Source: Variovorax paradoxus
GTDB lineage: Bacteria > Pseudomonadota > Gammaproteobacteria > Burkholderiales > Burkholderiaceae_C
Length of the DNA stretch: 64,000 bases
Assembly (NCBI RefSeq): GCF_030815975.1
Contig: NZ_JAUSXL010000002.1
Coordinates: 4,638,501-4,702,500 of the forward strand
Direction of reading: 5' to 3'
Position 1 is the stretch's first letter; each line of letters begins with the position of its first letter. This document shows positions 1 through 11,344 of the stretch, piece after piece. The position numbers and the translations under genes were made by a program. The notes below the pieces were generated by a model that made no database searches, was not told the origin of the DNA, and saw only the letters and a program-made list of their open reading frames with translations.

Positions 1-28
1 TGCTTCGCACCCGGGCGCGATGCGTGGC

Positions 29-745
29 TCAGTCCTCGTCTTCCCACTTCCCCACGACGGTGCCGAGCACCGTGAACGCGGTTCGAATCGGCTCGTGCTT
101 CGGATTCAGCGGCAGCAGCCAGCGGCGGCCGTCTTCCTGCTTGAAGACCTTGAAGGTGACTTCGTTGCCTGCATCGAGCCTGGCAATGATGCGCTCGCCG
201 TCCTCGGGCGTGGTTCGCTGCGTGTCGACGAAGATGATCGATTCCGCGGGATAGCTCTTGAGGTGGCCGCTCGGTGCGGTCATGCTGTCGCCGCGCACGC
301 GCAGCGCGTAGGTGTTGCCGGGGCTGTGATGCGCAACGCAGGGAAGCCACCGCTCGGCCTGGATCGCTCCCTGCGCGGCGCCATTCCACGAAGCAACTTG
401 CGTCCATGCGATGAGGGGAACGGTGCCGGGTGTGCCGGGATTGAAGGACGGGCCCGATGGCGGCGTGCGCGTGACCCGGTAAGCACCCGGAGGTTCGCTG
501 GCGTTGTCGCGCGCCGTGCGTGGCTGGGGTACATCCCACGGCGCGAGGCCGTCGCCGGTGTCCAGCCAGTTGGGATCGACGCGGTAGGCGCGCGCCAGTG
601 CGAGCAGGGCCATCGAACGGCCGGTGTCGCCGCGTTCTATTTTCGAGATGTTGGATTGCTTGACGCCTGAAGCCGCTTCGGCTTGCTTCTGAGTCATCCT
701 GGCGTATTTGCGCGCTGCCAATGCGCGCGCTGCAATAGTCTCCAT
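29..745 (-). CDS. XRE/S24 (LexA-CI type) transcriptional repressor
   Basis: A 238-aa phage-type repressor. The N-terminal helix-turn-helix covers about residues 8-50 (SGVKQSNISKIERG is the turn and recognition helix). After a Pro/Gly-rich linker comes an S24 peptidase-like domain with the nucleophile Ser in GDSM (S154) and the general-base Lys in TFKVF (K199), so RecA-stimulated self-cleavage is plausible. The ATG at 745 is preferred over an upstream in-frame start at 898 because the HTH begins right after it and the longer form adds a Cys/Ser-rich non-conserved stretch. It is transcribed away from two small ORFs, like a CI/Cro switch, but no other phage gene is adjacent. It may be a prophage remnant or a domesticated stress regulator. 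Confidence 0.85.
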   Translation of the reverse strand: METIAARALAARKYARMTQKQAEAASGVKQSNISKIERGDTGRSMALLALARAYRVDPNWLDTGDGLAPWDVPQPRTARDNASEPPGAYRVTRTPPSGPSFNPGTPGTVPLIAWTQVASWNGAAQGAIQAERWLPCVAHHSPGNTYALRVRGDSMTAPSGHLKSYPAESIIFVDTQRTTPEDGERIIARLDAGNEVTFKVFKQEDGRRWLLPLNPKHEPIRTAFTVLGTVVGKWEDED

Positions 746-813
746 GGGCGCCGATTTAAGCGCAGGCGAATATTCACTTTGGACTCTAGAATAGTTGAAA
801 GGGAGTATTTGCC
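746..813. promoter_or_regulatory. Divergent intergenic region of the S24 repressor
   Basis: The 68-bp gap between the divergent repressor and the 54-aa ORF is more AT-rich than its surroundings and must hold the repressor promoter and probably its operators. A purine-rich Shine-Dalgarno (GAAAGGGAG, about 797-805) lies before the ATG at 814. No perfect palindrome was identified by eye, so operator positions are not assigned. Confidence 0.45.
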
Positions 814-978
814 ATGAAACCACGCAAGTTGGTGCTGGCGCTGAAAGCCGTGAGGCTGACGCACAAGCCAATCGAAGGGCGAAGCCGTCATTCGGCACCG
901 CCTGGAATCCGCAGGATCAGGCTCGCATGCGCGCGCAGCATGATGCCGCGCCAGGACCGAATTCACCTGCCGGGCTGA
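814..978 (+). CDS. Small basic hypothetical protein in Cro position
   Basis: A 54-aa ORF (starts MKPRKLVLALKAVRL, ends DRIHLPG) that diverges from the S24 repressor. A good Shine-Dalgarno (GAAAGGGAG) lies 8 nt before the ATG. The protein is Arg/Lys-rich and shows no recognisable domain or clear HTH. Position and ribosome binding site argue for expression; lack of family recognition and high Arg content argue for caution. The next ORF starts 3 nt after its stop, so the two may be translated from one message. It could be a decayed Cro-like gene. Confidence 0.4.
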   Translation: MKPRKLVLALKAVRLTHKPIEGRSRHSAPPGIRRIRLACARSMMPRQDRIHLPG

Positions 979-981
979 ATC

Positions 982-1233
982 GTGCAAAGCCCGTTGCCAC
1001 GGGGCCTGTGGCTTGACCGCGTGCTGTGCGCGCTGTTGGCGCTGCTGTCTGCCACGGCTCTCTTCCACGGATTTTGCTCGCAGGACCACGGCCTGGCCGG
1101 CTTGGCGATCGCCGGCCTCGCAGCCGCGGGTTGGATCGGAATCTCGCTGTTCGACGACTGCGCGTTCAGGCGTGCACGTGCGGTCCGGGAGGCGGTAGAG
1201 AAAGCGTCGCGCTCACGCGCACGCAATCCTTGA
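982..1233 (+). CDS. Small two-helix membrane protein
   Basis: An 83-aa ORF with a GTG start, 3 nt after the stop of the 54-aa ORF. Two hydrophobic segments are visible (about residues 14-32 and 37-56), followed by an Arg-rich tail (RRARAVREAVEKASRSRARNP). The tail fits the cytosolic side by the positive-inside rule. Codon third positions are GC-rich like real genes nearby. Its 3' end overlaps the convergent DUF697-like gene by about 68 bp, which lowers confidence. No family recognised. Confidence 0.45.
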   Translation: MQSPLPRGLWLDRVLCALLALLSATALFHGFCSQDHGLAGLAIAGLAAAGWIGISLFDDCAFRRARAVREAVEKASRSRARNP

Positions 1234-1669
1234 TGTGCTGCTCGCCCAAGGCGCGCAAGGCGGCGTAGCCGAGCGCAGCAGAAACGATCTGCCCGGCGAT
1301 CGGCACGTACTTTGCCGCCTGCTTGGCCGTGAGCTTCACGCCGGCATGCCGCGCGAGCTTGATCAGCAGGTCGCGCGTGACGAGCCTGCCAACCAGCAGC
1401 GCGCCGACCGTCGTGGCCGCCTTCTGGATGCGTTCGCGCTGGTGCGGTGCAAGCTTTTCGACCTGGGTGACCGACAGGCCGAACTCGGCGCTGATCTGCG
1501 GCACCAGGCGCGAGAGCAGGGCCGCATCGGCCGCCCAGTCGATGCCGGGCAAGGGAATGGCGCTGGCGGCCGCGGCCATCAAGGCCTTGCGGCCGATCAG
1601 GCGGCGGCTGCGGTGGATGGCCGCAATCAGCTTTTCGTCACCCCGGGCCAGTTCGATGGCAGACGGCAT
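1166..1669 (-). CDS. DUF697-like hydrophobic-helix protein
   Basis: A 167-aa protein resembling the membrane-associated DUF697 family, often fused to or near GTPases. The typical paired motifs are present: a Pro-Gly helix entry (PLPGIDWAADAALLSRLVP) followed by FGL, and a second glycine/alanine-rich helix (YVPIAGQIVSAALGYAALRALG). The start at 1669 (MPSAIELARGDE) is chosen over the ORF start at 1759, which would overlap the ABC-F gene and adds low-quality Ser/Arg sequence. It lies 22 nt downstream of the ABC-F gene in the same direction and may be co-transcribed. Cellular function unknown. Confidence 0.65.
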   Translation of the reverse strand: MPSAIELARGDEKLIAAIHRSRRLIGRKALMAAAASAIPLPGIDWAADAALLSRLVPQISAEFGLSVTQVEKLAPHQRERIQKAATTVGALLVGRLVTRDLLIKLARHAGVKLTAKQAAKYVPIAGQIVSAALGYAALRALGEQHIKDCVRVSATLSLPPPGPHVHA

Positions 1670-1691
1670 GCAGGAAGTCTCCTTCGGAGGT

Positions 1692-3656
<1,965 letters not shown>

Positions 3657-3806
3657 GAAATAGGAACCGTAGGGGCGATTATCCCGCCCGGCCCGTGGCG
3701 GCCTGGCGCGAAGGGGCAAATGGGGAGGACACCACCCGTTGAAAAGGAGGGAGGGCCACAGCCGTGGCTGCGGGAAAGCGGCGGGAAAGGGCTTGGGCGG
3801 GCGCAG

Positions 3807-4688
3807 CTAACGCACGCCGGCGCCGGCCAGCAGCGCGGTTCGGGTCACGAGCAGGACCTGGTCCTCGCCTGCGGAGGTTTCCAGCCAGACGACTTCGAGC
3901 TGCGGGAAAGCTGTCTCGAGGTATTCGCGCTCGTTGCCGATTTCCAGCACCAGCACGGCCTCTTCGCTCATGCGCGAAGGGGCGTCGGCGAACAGCTGGC
4001 GAACGAAGTCCATGCCGTCGACACCGCCGGCCAGCGCCAGCTCGGGCTCGGCGCGGTATTCGGCGGGCAGCGCGGCCATGCTCGCGCTGTTCACGTAGGG
4101 CGGATTGCACAGCACCAGGTCGTACGGACCGGGCAGGCTGGCGATGCCGTCGGATTCGATCAGCCTGATGCGCGCATCGAGCTGGTGCCGGGTGACGTTG
4201 ATGGCGGCCACCTCGAGCGCTTCGGCCGACAGGTCGGCGGCATCGACCGAGATGTCCGGATAGGTCATGGCCGCGAGCACTGCCAGGCTGCCGTTGCCCG
4301 TGCACAGGTCGAGCACGCGCTGCGTGTGCTCGCCGAGCCAGTAGTCGATGCTGCCGTCTGCGATCAGTTCGGCGATGAAGCTGCGCGGCACGATGGCGCG
4401 CTCGTCCACGTAGAAGGGCACGCCTTGCAGCCACGCCTCTTTCGTGAGGTAGGCAGAAGGCTTACGGGTGGCGATGCGTTCGTCGAGCAGCGCCGCCACC
4501 TTGGCGGCATCGGCTGGTGAAACCGCCGTGTCGGCCACCGCATCGATGTCGTCCAGCGGCAGCTTCAGGCGCCACAGCACCAGCCAGGCGGCTTCGTCGA
4601 AGGCATTGGCCGTGCCGTGGCCGAAGGCGACCCCGGCGTCTTCCAGCCGCCTGGCGCCGGCTTCGATCAGCTCGATGACTGTGCTCAT
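3807..4688 (-). CDS. prmB: 50S ribosomal protein L3 N5-glutamine methyltransferase PrmB
   Basis: A 293-aa class I SAM-dependent methyltransferase of the HemK/PrmB type. An N-terminal helical domain is followed by the SAM-binding loop ([16 protein letters not shown]) and the signature NPPY ([10 protein letters not shown]) that binds the target glutamine side chain. Length and the N-terminal helix pattern fit PrmB, which methylates ribosomal protein L3, better than release-factor-specific PrmC. It overlaps dapE by 4 nt and is the last gene of the dap operon, so it is probably translationally coupled. Confidence 0.9.
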   Translation of the reverse strand: MSTVIELIEAGARRLEDAGVAFGHGTANAFDEAAWLVLWRLKLPLDDIDAVADTAVSPADAAKVAALLDERIATRKPSAYLTKEAWLQGVPFYVDERAIVPRSFIAELIADGSIDYWLGEHTQRVLDLCTGNGSLAVLAAMTYPDISVDAADLSAEALEVAAINVTRHQLDARIRLIESDGIASLPGPYDLVLCNPPYVNSASMAALPAEYRAEPELALAGGVDGMDFVRQLFADAPSRMSEEAVLVLEIGNEREYLETAFPQLEVVWLETSAGEDQVLLVTRTALLAGAGVR

Positions 4689-5860
4689 CTGGCCAGCGAC
4701 GCGTCGAGCCGCTCCAGCGTGCGCTTGTAGATGTTCTTCAGCGTCTCGATCTCGGCCACGTCGATGTGCTCGTCGATCTTGTGGATGCTGGCATTGACCG
4801 GGCCGAACTCGACCACCTGCTTGCAGATCTTGGCGATGAAGCGCGCGTCGCTGGTGCCGCCGCTGGTCGAGAGCTCGGCCGTGATGCCGGTTTCATCGGC
4901 AATGGCAGCCTGGACCGACGTGACGAGTTCGCCTGGTGTCGTGAGAAAGGGCAGGCCGCCGATGGTCCAGGCCAGCGAGTAGTCCACGCTGTGCGCATCG
5001 AGCACTGCATGCACGCGCTTCTGCAATGACTCGGCCGTCGATTCGGTCGAGAAACGGAAATTGAAATCGATGACCGCGCTGCCCGGGATCACGTTGCTCG
5101 CGCCGGTGCCCGAATGAAAGTTGCTGATCTGCCAGCTGGTGGGCTGGAAGTAGGCATTGCCTGCGTCCCATCCGCCTGCGGCGTTGATGGCCACCAGTTC
5201 GGCCAGCGCGGGCGCCACGGCATGCACCGGGTTCTTCGCGAGGTGCGGGTAGGCGATGTGGCCCTGCACGCCATGCACGGTGAGCTTGCCGCTCATGGTG
5301 CCGCGGCGGCCGTTCTTGATCATGTCGCCGCAGCGCTCGACGGCCGTGGGTTCGCCGACGATGCAGTAGTCGATGGTTTCGCCGCGCGCGGCCAGCGCGT
5401 TGCAGACAATGACTGTGCCATCGACGCCGGGGCCTTCCTCGTCGCTGGTGAGCAGCAGCGCGAGCGTGAGCCTGGGATCGGGCGTGGCCTGCAGGAATTC
5501 CTCGATGGAGACAACGAAGGCCGCGATCGATGTCTTCATGTCGCAGGCACCGCGGCCATAGAGCTTGCCACCGCGGTGGGTGGGCGTGAACGGATGGCTG
5601 GTCCACTGCTCGACCGGCCCCGTGGGCACCACGTCGGTGTGGCCCGCGAACACCAGCGTCTTCGTCGGCGCGGTGCCGGCCGGCCGGCGCACCGCCCACA
5701 GGTTGGTCACGCGGAAGTCGTCCGGACCGCTCTCGATGGTTTCGAGCGTGAAGCCCAGCTGCACCAGCCGTTCGCCGAGGATCTGCTGGCAGCCCGCATC
5801 GTCGGGGGTGACCGAAGGGCGCGAGATGAGTTGTTCGGCGAGCTGGAGGGTACGGGACAT
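4685..5860 (-). CDS. dapE: Succinyl-diaminopimelate desuccinylase
   Basis: A 391-aa M20 metallohydrolase that removes succinate from N-succinyl-LL-diaminopimelate, the step before LL-DAP in lysine and peptidoglycan precursor synthesis. Visible motifs are the first zinc ligand region GHTDVVP (H74, D76), the bridging Asp in RGACDMK, the catalytic Glu pair in TSDEEGP, and the C-terminal zinc-ligand His in [10 protein letters not shown]. Cytosolic and full length. It lies in the dap run, 16 nt after the PilU-like gene and overlapping prmB by 4 nt. Confidence 0.96.
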   Translation of the reverse strand: MSRTLQLAEQLISRPSVTPDDAGCQQILGERLVQLGFTLETIESGPDDFRVTNLWAVRRPAGTAPTKTLVFAGHTDVVPTGPVEQWTSHPFTPTHRGGKLYGRGACDMKTSIAAFVVSIEEFLQATPDPRLTLALLLTSDEEGPGVDGTVIVCNALAARGETIDYCIVGEPTAVERCGDMIKNGRRGTMSGKLTVHGVQGHIAYPHLAKNPVHAVAPALAELVAINAAGGWDAGNAYFQPTSWQISNFHSGTGASNVIPGSAVIDFNFRFSTESTAESLQKRVHAVLDAHSVDYSLAWTIGGLPFLTTPGELVTSVQAAIADETGITAELSTSGGTSDARFIAKICKQVVEFGPVNASIHKIDEHIDVAEIETLKNIYKRTLERLDASLAR

Positions 5861-5876
5861 CGGGCGAGGGCTGTGT

Positions 5877-7025
5877 TCAGAACTTCACGTCGAGCGTGAT
5901 GTCGGTAAAAGTGGGTTCGTCGACCTGGTCCGTCAGGTGGCGGTCTTCGGCCTGCGGCTTGGGCGCGGCGCGGTTCTGCAGCCGCCACATCAGGTTGGTG
6001 GGCGAATCGGCCTGGGCCAGGCCTTCCTCGCGCGTCACGCGCCCTTCGGTGACGAGGCGGGCAATGTCTTCCTCGAAGGTCTGCGAGCCTTCGGCCATCG
6101 ACTGCTCCATGGCTTCCTTGACGGCGGAGAAGTCGCCCTTTTCGATCAGCTCGGCCACCAGCGCCGTGTTGAGCATGACCTCGAGCGCCGGCACGCGGCC
6201 GCCGGCGGGCGTGCGCAGCAGCCGCTGCGACACGATGGCGCGCAGCGCCGAGCCCAGGTCGCCCAGCAGCGTGGGGCGCACCTCGACCGGGAAGAAGCTC
6301 AGGATGCGGTTGAGCGCGCGGTAGCTGTTGTTGGCATGCAGCGTGGCCACGCACAGGTGGCCCGACTGTGCATAGGCAATGGCCGCGGTCATGGTTTCGC
6401 GGTCGCGGATCTCGCCGATCTGGATCACGTCGGGCGCTTGGCGCAGCGCGTTCTTCAGCGCGACCTGCAGCGATTCGGTGTCACTGCCCACGTCGCGCTG
6501 GTTCACCAGCGACTTCTTGTTGGTGTAGGTGAACTCGATGGGCTCTTCCACCGTGAGGATGTGGCCCGTGGCGTGCTCGTTGCGGTAGTCGAGCATCGAG
6601 GCCAGCGTGGTGGTCTTGCCCGCGCCGGTTGCGCCCACCATCAGGATCAGCCCGCGCTTTTCCATGATGAGCGTCTTGAGGATGTCGGGCAGGTTCAGGT
6701 CGGCGAAGCTCGGAATGGTCGAGGCGATGTGCCGCACCACCACCGCATAGCTGCCGCGTTGGCGCATGGCGCTGATGCGGTAGTTGCCGGCGCCCTCGAG
6801 CATCACGGCCATGTTGAGTTCGCCCGTTTTTTCCAGTTCCTGGATGCGGGCTTCGGGCACCACTTCGGCCAGCAGCGCGAGCGGCGCGGTGGCTGGCAGC
6901 ACCTGGGCGTTGATCGGCACGCAGGTGCCGTTGATGCGGATCAGCACCGGGGAGTGCGCCGAGAGGTAGATGTCGGAGGCCTTGCGCTCGGCCATCAAAC
7001 GAAGGATCCGTTCCATCATGTTCAT
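5877..7025 (-). CDS. PilT/PilU-family twitching ATPase (PilU-like)
   Basis: A 382-aa secretion-superfamily ATPase for type IV pilus retraction. It has an N-terminal PAS-like domain, Walker [11 protein letters not shown] (residues 131-140), Asp box (VEEPIEFTY), Walker B ([11 protein letters not shown]) and His box ([12 protein letters not shown]). The GHLC...HANN version and the extended C-terminal tail resemble PilU rather than PilT. It sits between dapD and dapE, so a motility gene is embedded in the lysine operon. The start at 7025 has GGAGAGAG upstream; a second ATG at 7016 is possible. Confidence 0.9.
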   Translation of the reverse strand: MNMMERILRLMAERKASDIYLSAHSPVLIRINGTCVPINAQVLPATAPLALLAEVVPEARIQELEKTGELNMAVMLEGAGNYRISAMRQRGSYAVVVRHIASTIPSFADLNLPDILKTLIMEKRGLILMVGATGAGKTTTLASMLDYRNEHATGHILTVEEPIEFTYTNKKSLVNQRDVGSDTESLQVALKNALRQAPDVIQIGEIRDRETMTAAIAYAQSGHLCVATLHANNSYRALNRILSFFPVEVRPTLLGDLGSALRAIVSQRLLRTPAGGRVPALEVMLNTALVAELIEKGDFSAVKEAMEQSMAEGSQTFEEDIARLVTEGRVTREEGLAQADSPTNLMWRLQNRAAPKPQAEDRHLTDQVDEPTFTDITLDVKF

Positions 7026-7081
7026 CGGGCTCTCTCCTCGGGTGCTGTGTTTGTTCTAACGGGGGGGAAATTCAGTCGCGT

Positions 7082-7906
7082 TCAGTCGCGCAGCAGGTCG
7101 TTCAGCGAAGTGGTCGAGCGCGTCTTGGCGTCGACCTTCTTCATGATGATGGCTGCGTAGGTGTTGTACTTGCCGCCGGGCTTGGGCAGGCTGCCGGCCA
7201 CCACGACCGAGCCCGCGGGCACGCGGCCATAGAGGATCGTGTCGGTGGCGCGGTCGTAGATGGGGGTGCTCTGGCCGATGAACACGCCCATCGACAGCAC
7301 CGAGTTCTCTTCGACCACCACGCCCTCGACCACTTCGGAGCGCGCGCCGATGAAGCAGTTGTCCTCGATGATGGTGGGGCCGGCCTGCAGCGGCTCGAGC
7401 ACGCCGCCGATGCCAACGCCGCCCGACAAGTGCACGTTGGCACCGATCTGTGCGCACGAGCCCACGGTGGCCCAGGTGTCGACCATGGTGCCTTCGCCCA
7501 CGTAGGCGCCGATGTTCACATACGAGGGCATCAGGATCGCGCCCTTGGCGATGTAGCTGCCGCGGCGAGCCACGGCCGGCGGCACGATGCGAACGCCCGA
7601 TTCCTTCAGCTCGTTGGCCGACAGGTGCGAGAACTTGGTGGGCACCTTGTCGTAGAAGCCGAGCGAGCCGGCCTGCATCTGCTCGTTGTCCTTCAAGCGG
7701 AACGACAGCAGCACGGCCTTCTTGATCCACTGGTGCACGGTCCACTGGCCCACGCTTTCGCGGGTGGCGACGCGCAGCTTGCCGTTGTTGAGCTCGGAGA
7801 TCACGTGCTCGACGGCATCGCGCACTTCGGCGGAAGCGGCGCTGGGCGAGATGTTGGCGCGGTCTTCCCACGCGGCGTCGATGGTTTGTTGCAGTTGCTG
7901 GGTCAT
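7082..7906 (-). CDS. dapD: Tetrahydrodipicolinate N-succinyltransferase
   Basis: A 274-aa acyltransferase that transfers succinyl from succinyl-CoA to tetrahydrodipicolinate. It shows the expected N-terminal helical part and a left-handed beta-helix of imperfect hexapeptide repeats ([21 protein letters not shown] onward), with the conserved motif [17 protein letters not shown]. It is the family's usual 274-275 residues long. It lies 43 nt after dapC and 56 nt before the PilU-like gene, in the same transcriptional run. Confidence 0.97.
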   Translation of the reverse strand: MTQQLQQTIDAAWEDRANISPSAASAEVRDAVEHVISELNNGKLRVATRESVGQWTVHQWIKKAVLLSFRLKDNEQMQAGSLGFYDKVPTKFSHLSANELKESGVRIVPPAVARRGSYIAKGAILMPSYVNIGAYVGEGTMVDTWATVGSCAQIGANVHLSGGVGIGGVLEPLQAGPTIIEDNCFIGARSEVVEGVVVEENSVLSMGVFIGQSTPIYDRATDTILYGRVPAGSVVVAGSLPKPGGKYNTYAAIIMKKVDAKTRSTTSLNDLLRD

Positions 7907-7949
7907 GGAGAAAGTCTCGGGTAAAAAATGGGAGCCAGGAAAGCAGCGT

Positions 7950-9173
7950 TCAGCCTTGCGGGCCGGATCGCACGAAGCGCACGATGCGCTCGGCGGCTTC
8001 CACGCATTCGGCCGTTTCGGCCACCAGGGCCATGCGGATGCGGCCTCTACCTGGGTTCGCGGGGTTGGCGCCGTGAGCCGTGTCGCGCGCCAGATAGCTC
8101 CCCGGCAGAACCGTCACATTGTATTGAGCGTAGAGCGCGCGGGCGAAGGCTTCGTCGTCGCCAGCCCACACTTGAGGAATGCCGGCCCAGAGGTAGAAGC
8201 TGGCATCGGGCAAGCGCACGTCGAGCACGGGTTCGAGCAGCGGCGTGACGGCCGCGAACTTGGCGCGGTACTGGGCGCGGTTGTCCACCACGTGGGACTC
8301 GTCGCCCCAGGCCGCGATGCTGGCCGCGGCCACGGCGCCGCTCATGGCGCTGCCGTGGTAGGTGCGATAGAGCAGGAACTTCTTGATGATGGCCGCGTCG
8401 CCCGCCACGAAGCCGCTGCGCAGGCCGGGCACGTTGCTGCGCTTGGACAGCGAGGTCAGCGCAATCAGGTTCCGGAAGTCGGGCCGCCCGAGCTTCACCG
8501 AGGCCTCGAGCCCGCTGAGCGGGGGCTCGTCGCGGAAGTAGATCTCGCTGTAGCACTCGTCGGCGGCAATCACGAAGCCGTGGCGGTCCGACAGATCGAA
8601 GAGCCTTTTCCATTCGTCCAGCGACATCACCGCACCCGTCGGGTTGCCCGGCGAGCAGACGAACACCAACTGCGTGCGGGCCCAGACGGCCTCGGGCACG
8701 CTGTCCCAGGCAACCGCGAAATTGCGCGCGGGTACGCTGGCCACGTAGTACGGCTCGGCGCCCGAGAGCAGGGCCGCGCCCTCGTAGATCTGATAGAACG
8801 GATTGGGCGACATCACCACCGGCTGCGGCGAGGCGGTGGGGTCGACCACGGTCTGCGCCAGCGAGAACAGGGCTTCCCGCGAACCATTGACAGGCAGCAC
8901 CTGCGTGGCCGGGTCGAGGGCCAGGCTGTAGCGGGTTTTCAGCCAGTCCGTGAAGGCGGTGCGCAGGGTCAGGTCCCCGGCGGTCGCGGGGTAGGCGGCC
9001 AGCGCGCCGAGGCTGGCGCTCAGGGCGTCCTTGATGAAGCCCGGCGTGGCGTGCTTGGGTTCGCCGATGCCCAGGCTGATGGCCGGGAACTCGGGGTTGG
9101 GCGTGACGCCCGCGAACAGTTGCTTCAGCCGCTCGAAGGGATAGGGTTGCAACCGCGAAAGCAGGGGATTCAT
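7950..9173 (-). CDS. dapC: Succinyldiaminopimelate transaminase
   Basis: A 407-aa class I/II PLP aminotransferase, first gene of the dap run. The PLP lysine is in SLSKRSN (K244), with SPGNPTG and the Asp/Tyr pair in [11 protein letters not shown]. Immediate linkage to dapD and dapE makes N-succinyl-2-amino-6-oxopimelate the likely substrate. Its start at 9173 lies 65 nt downstream of the LysE-family gene, so the operon promoter may lie in that gap or further upstream. Confidence 0.93.
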   Translation of the reverse strand: MNPLLSRLQPYPFERLKQLFAGVTPNPEFPAISLGIGEPKHATPGFIKDALSASLGALAAYPATAGDLTLRTAFTDWLKTRYSLALDPATQVLPVNGSREALFSLAQTVVDPTASPQPVVMSPNPFYQIYEGAALLSGAEPYYVASVPARNFAVAWDSVPEAVWARTQLVFVCSPGNPTGAVMSLDEWKRLFDLSDRHGFVIAADECYSEIYFRDEPPLSGLEASVKLGRPDFRNLIALTSLSKRSNVPGLRSGFVAGDAAIIKKFLLYRTYHGSAMSGAVAAASIAAWGDESHVVDNRAQYRAKFAAVTPLLEPVLDVRLPDASFYLWAGIPQVWAGDDEAFARALYAQYNVTVLPGSYLARDTAHGANPANPGRGRIRMALVAETAECVEAAERIVRFVRSGPQG

Positions 9174-9238
9174 GCCCGGGATTATCGGTGACAGGTGTTA
9201 CCGCTCCTGGCGAAACGGCTACTGGCAGCCGACAGGCG

Positions 9239-9877
9239 TCAGGCCGCGCTGCGCCGATAGAAGGCGAGCGAGCCCGCCAGCGCCAGCAGCATGCCGCCGC
9301 AGGCGCGATCGATCCAGCGCGTGGCCGATACGGTCAGCACCCGGATCGCGCGGGCGCCGACGAACGCGTAGCCCAGCATCACCAGCGTGTCGAGACCCGC
9401 GAAGATCAAGGCAATGATCAGGTACTGCGGCGCCTGCGCAGCCGCCGGATCGATGAACTGCGGCAGGAGCGCCGAGCAGAATATGTAGCCCTTGGGGTTG
9501 GTCACCGCCACCAGGAAGGACTTGAGGAAGATGCGGCGACTTTCTCCCGCCGTGACCGAGGCGGCGGCATCCGCGTTCGGCAACTTGAAGCCGCCCTTGG
9601 AGCGCAGCATGCGCAGCCCGAGCCAGGCCAGGTAGGCGGCGCCCACCCACTTGAGCATCGAGAACCAGAACTCCGACGCCGCGAGCAGCGCACCGAGCCC
9701 GAGCGCCACGGCGCCGACCAGCACGAAGTCCGACAGCACCGCGCCGAGCATGCCCGGCAGCGCCCGGCGCACGCCGTGGCGGGAGCCGTTGCTCAGCGCC
9801 AGCAGCACCGTGGGGCCGGGCGTGGCGATGGCGGTGAAGGCGACGAGAGTGAACAACAGGGCGGTGGCGAGCGTCAT
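9239..9877 (-). CDS. LysE/RhtB family amino-acid exporter
   Basis: A 212-aa integral membrane protein with about six hydrophobic segments. It has the family hallmark near the N-terminus (TPGPTVLLALSNGSRHG) and the central helix pattern AAYLAWLGLRMLR. Family members export amino acids or homoserine lactones. It lies between argA and the lysine genes, all on the minus strand, so lysine or arginine efflux is tempting but not shown by the sequence. Confidence 0.87.
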   Translation of the reverse strand: MTLATALLFTLVAFTAIATPGPTVLLALSNGSRHGVRRALPGMLGAVLSDFVLVGAVALGLGALLAASEFWFSMLKWVGAAYLAWLGLRMLRSKGGFKLPNADAAASVTAGESRRIFLKSFLVAVTNPKGYIFCSALLPQFIDPAAAQAPQYLIIALIFAGLDTLVMLGYAFVGARAIRVLTVSATRWIDRACGGMLLALAGSLAFYRRSAA

Positions 9878-9902
9878 GGCGGCAGGCGTCCTTCTTTCAG
9901 CT

Positions 9903-11249
9903 TCAGATTTTCTTGACCAGCACCTGGCTCTTGCGGTCCCAGTTGTACTTGCGCTTGCGGGCTTCGGGCAGCCAGTCGGGGTTGACCTGCTGGAAGCCGC
10001 GCTTCAGGAACCAGTGCATGGTGCGCGTGGTGAGCACGAAGATGCTTTCCAGCCCCATGGCCTTGGCGCGGTGCTCGATGCGCTTGAGGATGCGCTCGCC
10101 GTCGCCCTGCGCCTGCGACTGGGGCGAGACGGTCAGCGCAGCCATCTCGGCGGTCTTTGCCTCGGGGTAGGGGTAGAGCGCCGCGCAGCCGAAGATCACG
10201 CCGTCGTGCTCGATGACGGTGTAGTGGCCCACGTCGCGCTCAATCTCGGTGCGGTCGCGCTTGACCAGCGTGCCGTCGCGCTCGAAGGGCTCGATCAGCT
10301 GCAGGATGCCGCCGATGTCGTCGACCGTGGCTTCGCGCAGGCTTTCGAGCTTCTCGTCGATCACCATGGTGCCGACGCCGTCGTGCACATACACCTCGAG
10401 CAGCAGCGAGCCGTCCAGCGCAAAGGGCAGGATGTGGTTGCGCTCCACGCCGCCCTTGCAGGCCTTCACGCAGTGCTGCAGGTAGAAGGCGGTGTCGGTG
10501 GGCTTCTGCGGCGGCGGCAGCGACGCCAGCAGCTTCTCGGCCGCGGCGAGCGGCAGCTCGGTATCGATGGGGTTGTCTTCGCTCTCGGGCAGTTCGCTGT
10601 CGATGCGGATGCCCGGGATTTCGGTCAGGAAGATCAGCTTGTCGGCCTGGATGGAGATGGCCACGCTGGTGGCGACTTCTTCCATCGTCAGGTTGAAGGC
10701 CTCGCCGGTGGGCGAGAAGCCGAAGGGCGAGATCAGCACCATGGCGCCGAAGTCGAGCGTGCGGCGGATGCCCACGGCGTCGACCTTGCGCACCAGGCCC
10801 GAATGTTTGAAGTCCACGCCGTCGACCACGCCCACGGGGCGCGCGGTGATGAAGTTGCCCGAGATCACGCGCACCGTCGATCCGGCCATCGGCGTGTTCG
10901 GCAGCCCCTGGCTGAAAGCGGCCTCGATTTCGTAGCGCAGCTGGCCGGCGGCTTCCTGCGCCGAGTCGAGCGCCACCTCGTCGGTGATGCGGATGCCGTG
11001 CGAATAGCGCGCCTCGTGCCCCTTGGCCGCGAGCTGCTCGTTGACCTGCGGGCGGAAGCCGTGCACCAGCACGATCTTGACGCCCATGCTCTGGATCAGT
11101 GCCAGGTCCTGCGCAATGTTCTGCAGCTTGCCCGCCGCGATCGCCTCGCCTGCCAGCGCGACCACGAAAGTCTTGCCGCGGTGCGTGTGGATGTAGGGCG
11201 CGACCGAGCGGAACCAGGGCACGAAGGTGAAGTTGAAAACGGTGGACAT
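9903..11249 (-). CDS. argA: Amino-acid N-acetyltransferase (N-acetylglutamate synthase)
   Basis: A 448-aa two-domain protein for the first step of arginine synthesis. The N-terminal two-thirds is an amino-acid-kinase fold (start FVVALAGEAI, then VLVHG for the acetylglutamate/arginine-binding part). The C-terminal roughly 150 residues are a GNAT domain, ending FLKRGFQQVNPDWLPEARKRKYNWDRKSQ. This matches classical ArgA length (about 440 aa). The start at 11249 (MSTVFNFTFVPWFR) is preferred over an ORF extension to 11402 that crosses the divergent hrpA promoter region. Confidence 0.95.
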   Translation of the reverse strand: MSTVFNFTFVPWFRSVAPYIHTHRGKTFVVALAGEAIAAGKLQNIAQDLALIQSMGVKIVLVHGFRPQVNEQLAAKGHEARYSHGIRITDEVALDSAQEAAGQLRYEIEAAFSQGLPNTPMAGSTVRVISGNFITARPVGVVDGVDFKHSGLVRKVDAVGIRRTLDFGAMVLISPFGFSPTGEAFNLTMEEVATSVAISIQADKLIFLTEIPGIRIDSELPESEDNPIDTELPLAAAEKLLASLPPPQKPTDTAFYLQHCVKACKGGVERNHILPFALDGSLLLEVYVHDGVGTMVIDEKLESLREATVDDIGGILQLIEPFERDGTLVKRDRTEIERDVGHYTVIEHDGVIFGCAALYPYPEAKTAEMAALTVSPQSQAQGDGERILKRIEHRAKAMGLESIFVLTTRTMHWFLKRGFQQVNPDWLPEARKRKYNWDRKSQVLVKKI

Positions 11250-11344
11250 GGAGCGTGATTGTGCATTCTTGGAGGGCGGTTCGTGCGGCTCAGGCCATCG
11301 CGCGGCAGCCGGGCGGCGTGCAACGGCGGCGGCGCGCGCCGATA

